DNA of 64,000 nucleotides from Deltaproteobacteria bacterium (GTDB taxonomy: Bacteria; Myxococcota_A; Polyangia; JAAYKL01): contig JAFGXQ010000176.1 of NCBI GenBank assembly GCA_016936575.1, positions 1-64,000 of the forward strand, given 5' to 3'. The first letter of the stretch is position 1. Every line of letters begins with the position of its first letter. The position numbers and the translations under genes are program-made. The notes beneath the pieces were generated by a model. That model had not been told where the DNA came from, ran no database searches, and saw only the letters and a list, made by a program, of their open reading frames with translations. This document shows, one piece after another, positions 43,198 through 51,585 of this stretch.

Positions 43198-45024
43198 GTG
43201 CGAATCGGAGCTTTTTCAAGAATTCTTGCAACCGTTTTTGTTGTTTCATTGATCGGATTGATACCCGTTTCAAAAGCCAATGCGCAGGGTGCTGACATGC
43301 AGGCCGTCGCTCTGAAAAAACAGGCGATGAGCGCCTACGGAGACCTCAATCTCGATCAGGCGGTGAGACTGCTGGATCAGGCTGCGGCGATGGGGCCGCA
43401 ACTGTCGGCAAATACCGTTGCACAGATTTACGTAAGCTACGGTTTGGTATACGTGGGTGGTCACGGCGATAACGCTCGCGGCCAGGAATATTTTACGATT
43501 GCACGATGCCTTGACGCCACCATTCAAATTGATCCGCTGTACTCAACCCCCGAAGTTGATATGATTTTTAAAATGGCCCAGTCCAGGGCAACCCCGGCCA
43601 CATGCCCGTCTTTGCTGGCCAACGTCAGCTACATGGGCGGCGGTATGCAACCCATGCAGCCTGTACAGCCCATGCAGCCGGTACAGCCGATGCAGCCTAT
43701 GCAGCCCATGCAGCCCGGCATGCTACCCGCCTGTGGTATGCACAATGCACCGATGCAGCAACGCAAATCATATGAACTTCCCCTGGCTATTCAGATGGAT
43801 CCGGCCAAGGCAGCCACACTGAATCGGGTGGTCGTAAAATACGCATTCGATGGCGGGGCAACCTATTTCGAGTTGGATATGACCAAAGGCGACCAGGGCT
43901 GGGTGACCGGCATGCTGAGTTGTGATGAAGGGCAGATTACCGCGTTCGATCCAACAACGATTACGTATTTCATTGAAGGATACGATATGTCCGGCGTTTT
44001 GGTTTGCGGGCACGGTTCTGCCGCGCAGCCTTTCACTGTGAGTATGAATCCGAATGCAGCAGTGGTCTCCGGGCTTCCCGGAATGACCGCGCCGAACGCC
44101 TGTGCGGAGTGTCCCCCGTGGGATCAGAACTGTCACCAAGAGAAGGGCGAACAGATTCCGTGTTTCGCCGACGATGAGTGCCCCGGTGGGAAATGTCTGG
44201 ATACAGGCTATTGCGAGAGCACCGGCGGCGGCGGCGGTGGCGAAGGCTGGGAAGACGGCCCTGCAGATGGGGAAGGCAGCGGCCCTAAACATTTTTATGT
44301 GAATATTTCCGGCGGCACGGGAGCGGGTTTTTTTAGTTCACCCAACAGCTGGTACGTGACTTCCGCCCTGAACGGCACGTCCTGGAATGATTTGTACGCA
44401 TATACAGAATCCGGTGGACTGTCTCAGGGGGCTGCCGGCGGGTTACCTCTTCGGTTATTGATCGGGTTTCAGGTAGGACGGAAGGTGGGGCTGGAACTCG
44501 GTTTTCGAGAAGATATTTCCTCTGCCTGGAGAAAACAACGAAATATTGCGTACTGCGCTTCAGACCTTGACTCCTATGTGGATGGCCAGGACGGCGGTGG
44601 CGGACTGGTGTGCAGGGCGCCGCTGGCAGATCCTGATGCCGGCATTTTCGGTGCGTGGGTGGTGAATGATCAATACATTTATTCTACCGAGAGTGACGGC
44701 ATTGCAAAATCCTGGCTACTCAATTTCAGGGTGCGCGGACGTCTGGTCGATAAAAACGGCGTTCAGTTCTCGCTGTTCGGCGGCGCCGGCTACGGGCACC
44801 TGTTTTTTGCACCCCGTATTGAAGACATGGATCTCGACGGCGAAGACGATCGTGTTGTGGTTACCCCCGGTATGATCAACTTGGAAGTCGGCCCCGGCTT
44901 TGCCTACTATCTGAACCGTCATTTCGGATTCATTATCGAGCTGCCAATTGACCTGGTGTTCGGCGAAGATGCCTCGTTCGGTATGAACGCTGATCTGATG
45001 TTGGGTATCAGCTTCGGAGGCTGA
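43198..45024 (+). CDS. Outer-membrane barrel protein with N-terminal helical repeat domain (paralog 2)
   Basis: 608 aa from GTG 43198 (GGAG 8 nt upstream). Order of parts matches paralog 1: signal peptide ending KANAQG, TPR-like N-terminus (SAYGDLNLDQAVRLLDQAA, PLYSTPEVDMIFKMAQ), MQP/VQP repeat linker, Ig-like segment (ITYFIEGYDMSGVLV), Cys-rich stretch (CAECPPWDQNC...CPGGKCLDTGYC), poly-Gly and C-terminal barrel (about 375-608). A 184-bp gap with TTGACA-like elements separates it from paralog 1, so it may have its own promoter. Function unknown. Confidence 0.78.
   Translation: MRIGAFSRILATVFVVSLIGLIPVSKANAQGADMQAVALKKQAMSAYGDLNLDQAVRLLDQAAAMGPQLSANTVAQIYVSYGLVYVGGHGDNARGQEYFTIARCLDATIQIDPLYSTPEVDMIFKMAQSRATPATCPSLLANVSYMGGGMQPMQPVQPMQPVQPMQPMQPMQPGMLPACGMHNAPMQQRKSYELPLAIQMDPAKAATLNRVVVKYAFDGGATYFELDMTKGDQGWVTGMLSCDEGQITAFDPTTITYFIEGYDMSGVLVCGHGSAAQPFTVSMNPNAAVVSGLPGMTAPNACAECPPWDQNCHQEKGEQIPCFADDECPGGKCLDTGYCESTGGGGGGEGWEDGPADGEGSGPKHFYVNISGGTGAGFFSSPNSWYVTSALNGTSWNDLYAYTESGGLSQGAAGGLPLRLLIGFQVGRKVGLELGFREDISSAWRKQRNIAYCASDLDSYVDGQDGGGGLVCRAPLADPDAGIFGAWVVNDQYIYSTESDGIAKSWLLNFRVRGRLVDKNGVQFSLFGGAGYGHLFFAPRIEDMDLDGEDDRVVVTPGMINLEVGPGFAYYLNRHFGFIIELPIDLVFGEDASFGMNADLMLGISFGG
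43645..43716 (+). repeat. Eight 9-bp units coding MQP/VQP
   Basis: Tandem units ATGCAGCCN or GTACAGCCN encode MQP-MQP-VQP-MQP-VQP-MQP-MQP-MQP inside paralog 2. Near-identical units suggest recent slippage and possible length variation; each unit keeps the frame. Confidence 0.9.
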
Positions 45025-45025
45025 C

Positions 45026-46891
45026 ATGTCCTCTCCCCAGACCATTCCCGGCCAGTTTCTCGCATTACTCGAAAGGGTGCCTCACAAAGCGGCGCTGATG
45101 GAGCGGGAAGGCAATACCTGGGTTTCAGAAAGTTTCAAAGAGTGGGATGCGAGGTCTAGAGCCGTAGCGGCAGCCTTGATCGCCGATGGCATTCAACCGC
45201 AAGATGCCATATCGATTTTTTCGTTTTCGCGCCGGGAGTGGCTTGAAGCCGATATGGGAATTCTTTTTTGCGGCGCGAAGACGGCCACGATTTATCAGAA
45301 TCTGGCCGGCGAAACGGTCGACCATATTCTGAATGATTCCCAAGTGAAAATCGTTTTTGCGGAAGGTCCGATTCAGCTTCGCGCCATTTTCGGTGACGAA
45401 AAAGACAAACCGCTGCCGCCTCACGTAACGAAAATCGTGTATTTTCAAAATTCCCAGCAACCGGCGCATCGCCCGGGCAAACCTGCGCCGCCGGCCCTCA
45501 CCCTGAGTGAAACCGTTCCGCAGGAGTACCGCAAACAGGTCGTTTCGTTTGAAGACTACGTGAAACACGGTGCCGCTGTGCTCGATTCCAAACATGCAGA
45601 ATTGGAGAGGCGAATCCGTTCGTTGCAGGCCGATGACGTGGCGAAAGTGGTGTATACCTCGGGGACCACCGGCACCCCCAAGGGCGCACTGTTGACCCAT
45701 CACAACCTGACTTCTGTGACCACGAATCTGGGTGAGACCCTTGATTTGAAATCGTCGGAAAAAACCCTGCTGTTTTTGCCGTTGGCCCATGTGTACGCGC
45801 AGTTGGTGTACCACGCCCAGATGCGAATCGGATTCACTATCGGGTTTGCGCGCTCGATGCTCACCGCCGTGGAGGATGCCGAGTCGTTTCAACCGGATTT
45901 TTTTGTTTCTGTTCCCAGGTTGTTTGAGAAAATTCACGCCGGTGTGGTAGAGAAGGTCGACCAGGGGAGCTTCGTAAAAAAGACAATTTTCAAATGGGCG
46001 TCCGGCGTGGGCCGTGACGTGAGTCGATGTCATCAGGAGAAAAAGCCGTTGCCCAGAAAACTGGCGGTTGAAGCCAAAGTAGCCGACAAGCTGGTTTTTT
46101 CAAAGTTACAGCAACGACTGGGCGGAAACGTTCGCATGATGATTTCGGGCGGCGCACCGTTGCAGCAGGAGATTATTGAATTCTTTCACGCAGCCGGGCT
46201 TCTCATTATCGAAGGTTACGGAATGACCGAGAATGCGTCGTTGACCCATCACAATCGCATACGCAATTATAAATTCGGCACGGTGGGGCTTCCGCTTGCG
46301 GAGACCGAGGTGTTGATTGCCGATGACGGCGAGATATTGCTCCGCGGACCGGGCGTGATGAAGGGGTATCAGAATCTGCCCAAGGATACCGCGGAAACCA
46401 TTGATGAAGGCGGCTGGCTGCACACCGGCGACATCGGTGTCATTGACGACGAAGGTTTTTTGAAAATTACCGATCGCAAAAAAGATATTATCGTGACGTC
46501 CGGTGGGAAGAATATTGCTCCGGCGCCCATTGAGGCTCATTTGGTTCAGCTGAAGTATGTGTCTCAGGCGGTGGTGTTCGGAAACAAACGAAAATATCTG
46601 ACCGCATTGCTGACCCTTGATTCTGATGCGGTCACCCAGTGGGCACGGGAGAACAATGTGGATGAATCGCTCTCGGGGCTGGCCCGAAATGCGCTGCTGA
46701 AAAAGGCGATAGAAGCGCAGATTATTTCACTCAATTCAAGGTTGGAACGCTATGAAACCATCAAACGGTTTGCCATCGCCCCGCGGGAATTCACCATTGC
46801 CGACGGCGAGGTGACACCCAGTTTGAAGCTGCGTAAAAAAATTATCGAACAACGCTACACTCATCTCATTGACGAGCTATACTCCAACTAG
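45026..46891 (+). CDS. AMP-dependent long-chain acyl-CoA synthetase
   Basis: 621 aa. Adenylation motif VVYTSGTTGTPKGALLTHHN (about 208-227), EGYGMTEN, GDIGVIDDEGFLKITDRKKD and the C-terminal catalytic Lys region (SLKLRKKIIEQRY) are all present, as in FadD15-type long-chain acyl-CoA synthetases of about 600 aa. The product activates fatty acids for breakdown or lipid synthesis. GGAGG precedes the ATG, which follows the barrel gene stop by one base, so the two are coupled, though a functional link is not evident. Confidence 0.93.
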   Translation: MSSPQTIPGQFLALLERVPHKAALMEREGNTWVSESFKEWDARSRAVAAALIADGIQPQDAISIFSFSRREWLEADMGILFCGAKTATIYQNLAGETVDHILNDSQVKIVFAEGPIQLRAIFGDEKDKPLPPHVTKIVYFQNSQQPAHRPGKPAPPALTLSETVPQEYRKQVVSFEDYVKHGAAVLDSKHAELERRIRSLQADDVAKVVYTSGTTGTPKGALLTHHNLTSVTTNLGETLDLKSSEKTLLFLPLAHVYAQLVYHAQMRIGFTIGFARSMLTAVEDAESFQPDFFVSVPRLFEKIHAGVVEKVDQGSFVKKTIFKWASGVGRDVSRCHQEKKPLPRKLAVEAKVADKLVFSKLQQRLGGNVRMMISGGAPLQQEIIEFFHAAGLLIIEGYGMTENASLTHHNRIRNYKFGTVGLPLAETEVLIADDGEILLRGPGVMKGYQNLPKDTAETIDEGGWLHTGDIGVIDDEGFLKITDRKKDIIVTSGGKNIAPAPIEAHLVQLKYVSQAVVFGNKRKYLTALLTLDSDAVTQWARENNVDESLSGLARNALLKKAIEAQIISLNSRLERYETIKRFAIAPREFTIADGEVTPSLKLRKKIIEQRYTHLIDELYSN

Positions 46892-46922
46892 CTGTCTTCC
46901 TTTCACTATCGTTATTTCGGGC

Positions 46923-46951
46923 TTGACGCTCATGGTCCCTTCTGCTACCAA
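46923..46951 (+). promoter_or_regulatory. Possible promoter of tRNA-Val
   Basis: TTGACG (46923-46928), 17-bp spacer ending TGC, and TACCAA (46946-46951). Weaker -10 than those of the other two tRNAs but the same layout. A TTGACA also occurs nearer the tRNA but with no room for a start site. Confidence 0.35.
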
Positions 46952-47003
46952 TCTCGCTGTCTTCGTGAACGCGTGTTGACACGTGGGAATACGCAGGCAA
47001 TGC

Positions 47004-47075
<72 letters not shown>

Positions 47076-47144
47076 TTTAAACGGTATTTATTTTGAAATC
47101 CGAGAAATGTACGTGAACCCTTTCACAAATTTTAAAAACAAAAG

Positions 47145-49043
47145 ATGAACAATCCAGAAGTAGCATTTGAAAAAGGTACAGCGGGCGCAATTCTCGCTGC
47201 GAATGAGCAACTTCGTCACGACACGGTGGCGGCACTGATTTCGGGACAGGTTGTTGACCTACAGGCTCCCGTTGCTGCAGATGCGGAGGCTAAAGCCATT
47301 GGTGCAACCGATGATGCGGCGTTGGCGGTGATTCGCCATTCAACGGCCCACGTGATGGCCGATGCGGTGCAACGGCTTTTCCCCGGTACAAAGGTGACCA
47401 TCGGTCCATCTATCGAAAACGGGTTCTACTACGATTTTGATAAAGAGGGCGGTGGGTTTACCGAGGAAGATTTAGCGGCGATTGAAAAAGAAATGAAGTC
47501 CATCATCCAGGAAAAGCATTCGTTTATTCGCAGGGAAGTATCCCGGGACGAAGCGCGAAAACTGTTTTCTGAAATGGGGGAAACGTACAAGCTCGAATTG
47601 CTCGATGCCATTGATGCCGAAAAACCGGTAACCCTATATTACCACGGAGACTGGGTGGACCTGTGTGCCGGGCCTCACCTGCCGAATACCAAGTTTATCA
47701 ATGCGTTCAAAGTGTTGTCTGCCGCGGGCGCCTATTGGCGCGGCGATGCGAACAACAAGATGCTTTCCAGAATTTACGGTACCGCGTTCAGCGACAAGAA
47801 AGCACTGAAGGCGCATCTTGATGCACTGGAAGAAGCCAAAAAACGTGACCACCGAAAACTGGGAAAAGAGCTGGATTTGTTCAGTATTGACGAGCAGATC
47901 GGCGGAGGATTGGTACTCTGGCACCCTAAAGGCGCATTGGTGCGTACATTGATTGAGAACCATTGGCGCAGTTCGCACATGAAGCACGGATATGAGTTGA
48001 TTATGACGCCGCATATCGGTCGTTCCAAACTCTGGGAGACGTCGGGGCATCTGGAAAACTATGCCGACGATATGTACGCCCCGATGGAGATAGAGGGAAA
48101 TCCATATTACATCAAGCCGATGAACTGTCCGTTTCATATTGCCATCTATCGCAATTCGCTCAAGTCGTATCGCGATTTGCCACTGCGCTGGGCGGAGCTT
48201 GGAACCGTGTATCGGTTCGAGCGTTCCGGACAGTTGCACGGGTTGCTTCGCGTACGTGGCTTTACCCAGGACGACGCGCATATTTTCATGCGACTGGACC
48301 AGCTGGAAGAAGAAATTCGACGTGTGGTACGGTTTTCTCTGAAGCTACTCGGCGACTATGGTTTCACCGATCTTGATATTATGGTGGCCACGCGGCCCGA
48401 AGCTAAATCCATTGGTGACCCGGCTGTATGGGAAAAGGCAGAGGCCGCGTTGAAATCAGGATTGGAAGCCGAAGGCGTTGCCTATTCAATTGATGAAGGC
48501 GGCGGCGCATTTTACGGCCCCAAAATTGATGTGAAGATTAAAGATGCCATCGGTCGCGTATGGCAATGTTCTACGGTGCAGGTGGATTTCAATCTGCCCG
48601 AGCGATTTGATTTGTCATATATTGGTGAGGACTCCGGCAGACATCGTCCGGTGATGATTCATCGCGCGTTGCTCGGCTCGATTGAACGGTTTTTCGGCAT
48701 CATGTTGGAACACTACGCGGGGGCGTTTCCCATGTGGCTGGCTCCGGTTCAGGTATCGTTGCTGACCGTGGCGGATCGACATGAGGAATTCGCTCGAAAT
48801 GTTCAGCAAGCGCTTCGCGATAAAGGATTCCGCGTCGAAGTGAATACCGACAACGAAAAATTGGGGGCCAAAATTCGTCAGACCCGGCTTGCGAGAATTC
48901 CGGCAATGGCGGTGATTGGCGACAAGGAAGTGGAAGAGGGCGGGGTATCGTTGAAAACCCGGGAGGACGGCGACCTCGGGTTTGTTCAGTTGGACAAATT
49001 CGTACAATTTATAGAAGAAAAAGCGGCCGCTCCCGAAATTTAA
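47145..49043 (+). CDS. thrS: Threonyl-tRNA synthetase
   Basis: 632 aa, full length. A TGS-like N-terminus, then the editing domain with HSTAHVMADAV and the CAGPHLP motif, then the class II core: motif 2 YRFERSGQLHGLLRVRGFTQDD and motif 3 near HRALLGSIERF, with the zinc ligands in MNCPFH and further on. The C-terminal anticodon-binding domain ends the protein. First gene of a translation operon with infC-rpmI-rplT-pheST-ihfA. Confidence 0.97.
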   Translation: MNNPEVAFEKGTAGAILAANEQLRHDTVAALISGQVVDLQAPVAADAEAKAIGATDDAALAVIRHSTAHVMADAVQRLFPGTKVTIGPSIENGFYYDFDKEGGGFTEEDLAAIEKEMKSIIQEKHSFIRREVSRDEARKLFSEMGETYKLELLDAIDAEKPVTLYYHGDWVDLCAGPHLPNTKFINAFKVLSAAGAYWRGDANNKMLSRIYGTAFSDKKALKAHLDALEEAKKRDHRKLGKELDLFSIDEQIGGGLVLWHPKGALVRTLIENHWRSSHMKHGYELIMTPHIGRSKLWETSGHLENYADDMYAPMEIEGNPYYIKPMNCPFHIAIYRNSLKSYRDLPLRWAELGTVYRFERSGQLHGLLRVRGFTQDDAHIFMRLDQLEEEIRRVVRFSLKLLGDYGFTDLDIMVATRPEAKSIGDPAVWEKAEAALKSGLEAEGVAYSIDEGGGAFYGPKIDVKIKDAIGRVWQCSTVQVDFNLPERFDLSYIGEDSGRHRPVMIHRALLGSIERFFGIMLEHYAGAFPMWLAPVQVSLLTVADRHEEFARNVQQALRDKGFRVEVNTDNEKLGAKIRQTRLARIPAMAVIGDKEVEEGGVSLKTREDGDLGFVQLDKFVQFIEEKAAAPEI

Positions 49044-49096
49044 TGTAATATTTACGTGATTATATTTTATAATGCAGTATTGATGGTGAAATAACC

Positions 49097-49122
49097 AAAG
49101 AGTCCAAGAGGGTACTCTTTTT
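49097..49122 (+). terminator. Attenuator-like hairpin before infC
   Basis: AAAGAGT (49097-49103) pairs perfectly with ACTCTTT (49114-49120), followed by two more T. It sits between thrS and the infC ribosome site (49126-49131). A -10-like TATAAT lies upstream at 49068-49073. It may terminate part of the thrS transcripts or bear on infC expression. Confidence 0.5.
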
Positions 49123-49139
49123 GTGAAGGAGAAACAGTT

Positions 49140-49751
49140 ATCCAATCGAAGCAATCATCAGCATCGGGCAAAAAACGTCCTCCGAAAACGCGAATCAATG
49201 AAATGATTCGAAGGCCGGAAATCCGCTTAATAAATCCTGACGGTCAGCAATTGGGGATTTATACCACCAGGCAGGCGCTTGCCATCGCGCAGGAAATGAG
49301 CCTTGATTTGGTGGAGATCAGCCCCAACGCCAAACCGCCGGTCTGCCGTATTATGGACTACGGCAAGTACAAGTACGAGCAGAAAAAACAGGCACAAGCG
49401 GCAAAGAAAAATCAAAAAACGATTGAAGTTAAGGAAGTGAAGATGCGGCCCAAGACCGATACCCACGATTTTAACTTCAAAGTGAAACATATTCGCAGGT
49501 TTATCGCAGAAGGGAACAAAACCAAGATTACGATTCGATTTCGGGGTCGTGAGGTTGCCCATCCCGAAATGGCGGCTGCATTGCTCGATAAGGTTGTTGA
49601 GGCGGTGAAAGATGTTGCCGAAGTGCAGCAACGCTATCAACTGGAAGGGAAAGCCATGACCACCATTTTGGCGCCCACCGGAAAAGGACAGTCCGCTCCG
49701 GTTGAGCGAGCGCCGATAAGCGATGACTTCGAGGGCGAGGAAGAAGAATAA
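49140..49751 (+). CDS. infC: Translation initiation factor IF-3 (AUC start)
   Basis: About 203 aa. The first in-frame ATG (49203) would cut off the conserved N-terminus TRINEMIRRPEIRLI. The frame runs upstream to ATC at 49140, placed 8 nt after a perfect AAGGAG (49126-49131). IF-3 genes are known for AUU/AUC/AUA starts that allow autoregulation, and Myxococcus xanthus IF-3 (dsg) was reported to use AUC. The core blocks GQQLGIYTTRQALAIAQE, PPVCRIMDYGKYKYEQ and VKMRPKTDTHDFNFKVK are standard, and the C-terminus has an acidic tail after about residue 170. Confidence 0.93.
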   Translation: MQSKQSSASGKKRPPKTRINEMIRRPEIRLINPDGQQLGIYTTRQALAIAQEMSLDLVEISPNAKPPVCRIMDYGKYKYEQKKQAQAAKKNQKTIEVKEVKMRPKTDTHDFNFKVKHIRRFIAEGNKTKITIRFRGREVAHPEMAAALLDKVVEAVKDVAEVQQRYQLEGKAMTTILAPTGKGQSAPVERAPISDDFEGEEEE

Positions 49752-49840
49752 CAATACCCGTGAATATTGGTTTTTTTTTCTTGCACTGTGTGCAAAGGAC
49801 GTGTAAACACGGTTACCCATCGTTTGATAAACGGGCGATG
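49752..49840 (+). promoter_or_regulatory. Structured infC-rpmI spacer, possible L20-type leader
   Basis: Four self-complementary segments in a row: CAATA/TATTG (49752-49756, 49765-49769) followed by nine T (terminator-like); TTGCAC-TGT-GTGCAA (49781-49795); CGTGT-AA-ACACG (49800-49811); and CATCG...CGATG (49818-49840) with an inner CGTTT/AAACG. In other bacteria L20 binds such a leader to repress rpmI-rplT; the sequence does not let me match a known class. Confidence 0.45.
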
Positions 49841-49873
49841 AGAAACGATTTTATTGAGTAATAGGTACCCATT

Positions 49874-50071
49874 ATGCCGAAAATGAAAAGTAATAGAGCG
49901 GCGGCAAAAAGATTCCGCAAAACAGCAAAAGGAAAAGTTCGCTGCGCCAGGCCGTTTCATAGTCACATTCTGACTAAAAAGTCTACCAAAAGAAAACGCA
50001 ATCTCCGCAAAGAGACCACTGTTGACAAAGGTAGTGAACGGCAGGTTCGCAGGCTCCTGCCTTATCTGTAA
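49874..50071 (+). CDS. rpmI: 50S ribosomal protein L35
   Basis: 65 aa, basic, with the family start [14 protein letters not shown] and [13 protein letters not shown]. It lies 122 bp after infC and 56 bp before rplT, the standard order. Confidence 0.97.
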   Translation: MPKMKSNRAAAKRFRKTAKGKVRCARPFHSHILTKKSTKRKRNLRKETTVDKGSERQVRRLLPYL

Positions 50072-50127
50072 GCCGATTACGGTTTCACGGACAGGCGAAT
50101 TCCTGATTACGCAAAAGGAGCGTTCAA

Positions 50128-50478
50128 ATGGCTAGAGTTACACGAGGATTTAAATCAAGAAGACGACGCAACAAAATTTTGAAGCGTGCCAAAGGCTTTT
50201 TCGGTTCACGCAGCAAAATGTACAAAGCGGCATATAATGCAGTTATGCATGCGCAGATGGATGCTTACATCGGACGTAAGCTTCGCAAACGCGATATGCG
50301 TAAATTGTGGATCACCCGTATCAACGCGGCAGCGCGTCTGAACGAAATGAGTTATTCTAAATTGATGGGCGGCCTGAAAAAAGCCGGTATCGATTTGAAC
50401 CGTAAAGTGCTTTCTGACATCGCTATTGAAGATCCCGCGGGGTTTGCGGCGATCATATCGATAGCTCGCGGCAAATAA
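50128..50478 (+). CDS. rplT: 50S ribosomal protein L20
   Basis: 116 aa, standard length. RRRRNKILKRAKGFFGSRS and WITRINAAARLNEMSYSKL are typical. L20 is an assembly protein and often the autorepressor of its operon. AAAGGAG lies before the ATG. Confidence 0.98.
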   Translation: MARVTRGFKSRRRRNKILKRAKGFFGSRSKMYKAAYNAVMHAQMDAYIGRKLRKRDMRKLWITRINAAARLNEMSYSKLMGGLKKAGIDLNRKVLSDIAIEDPAGFAAIISIARGK

Positions 50479-50541
50479 CCGCGGCGGCACTTTTGCCCCT
50501 TCTTTCAACAAATCAACCATTCATATTATCGGGAGTTTGCT

Positions 50542-51582
50542 ATGGATCCTAAAGAGATCATCGAGCAACTGCAACTGTTGACCCAACAGTTTGTCGCGTC
50601 GTTGCAAAATCAGTCCACAGAACAAGCCATTCGCGATTTGCAGGCCGCGTATCTTTCCAAAAAGGGAAAGGTGGGAGAGCTGCAGACATCGCTTGGGCAA
50701 GTGGAGCCGAGTCAGCGCAAAGAAGTGGGTCAGGCGTTTAACAAAGCGAAACAAACGATTGTTCAGTCTGTCACAGAAGCCATTGACGGGCTGGTCAAAC
50801 GGGCCGAAGAGGCCTATCTGAATGCGCATTTTGACGTGACGCTTCCGGGGCGTGCACCTGCTCAAGGGCATATGCATCCGCTCAGCATCGTAATGTATGA
50901 TATTGTGGATGTGTTCACCTCAATGGGCTTTGATGTGGCGCAGGGCCCTGAGATTGAAACCGATGAGTACAACTTTGCGAAGCTCAATTTTCCCGACGAT
51001 CACCCGGCGCGGGATATGCAGGATACTTTGTTTATTGAGGAGGGAAAGACGCTGCTGCGCACACATATGTCTCCGGTGCAGATTCGCTCCATGCTGGAAC
51101 GACCGCTTCCGGTACAGGTGGTTGCCCCTGGTGCGGTTTTTCGGCGTGATGATGACCCAACGCACAGTCCCATGTTTTTTCAGATTGAGGGGCTGCTCGT
51201 CGATAAGGGAATTCATTTCGGGCATCTCAAGGGCGTTCTGAATACATTTCTGTATCAGATTTTCGGTGAAGATGTGCAGACCCGGTTTCGTCCCAGCTTT
51301 TTTCCGTTTACCGAGCCGTCGGTGGAAGTCGATATTCAATGCATTTACTGCAAAGGAAAAGGATGTCGTCTCTGTTCCCAAACCGGTTGGATTGAAATAC
51401 TCGGCGCCGGGATGGTGGACCCGAATGTGCTGGAAGGAGTGGGAATTGATTCCGAGATGTACAGCGGGTTTGCTTTTGGTTTAGGCGTCGATCGCGTGGC
51501 AATGCTGAAGTATGAAGGAATCACCAGTATCAAACTGTTTTACGAAAATGATCCGCGTTTTTTGGAAAGGTTCAGGAGGTAA
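50542..51582 (+). CDS. pheS: Phenylalanyl-tRNA synthetase alpha chain
   Basis: 346 aa. N-terminal coiled-coil (about 1-85) and class II catalytic core with PARDMQDTLFI, RTHMSPVQIRSM, motif 2 FRRDDDPTHSPMFFQIEGL and motif 3 FGLGVDRVAMLKY. The four Cys of IYCKGKGCRLCSQTGW form an extra knuckle seen in many members. It pairs with pheT, 3 bp downstream. Confidence 0.97.
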   Translation: MDPKEIIEQLQLLTQQFVASLQNQSTEQAIRDLQAAYLSKKGKVGELQTSLGQVEPSQRKEVGQAFNKAKQTIVQSVTEAIDGLVKRAEEAYLNAHFDVTLPGRAPAQGHMHPLSIVMYDIVDVFTSMGFDVAQGPEIETDEYNFAKLNFPDDHPARDMQDTLFIEEGKTLLRTHMSPVQIRSMLERPLPVQVVAPGAVFRRDDDPTHSPMFFQIEGLLVDKGIHFGHLKGVLNTFLYQIFGEDVQTRFRPSFFPFTEPSVEVDIQCIYCKGKGCRLCSQTGWIEILGAGMVDPNVLEGVGIDSEMYSGFAFGLGVDRVAMLKYEGITSIKLFYENDPRFLERFRR

Positions 51583-51585
51583 GTC

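Noticed and set aside
45125-46033. 302-codon frame antisense to the acyl-CoA synthetase
   Set aside because: Shadow of a clear AMP-binding enzyme; rich in Arg/His/Gly as expected from reading that strand.
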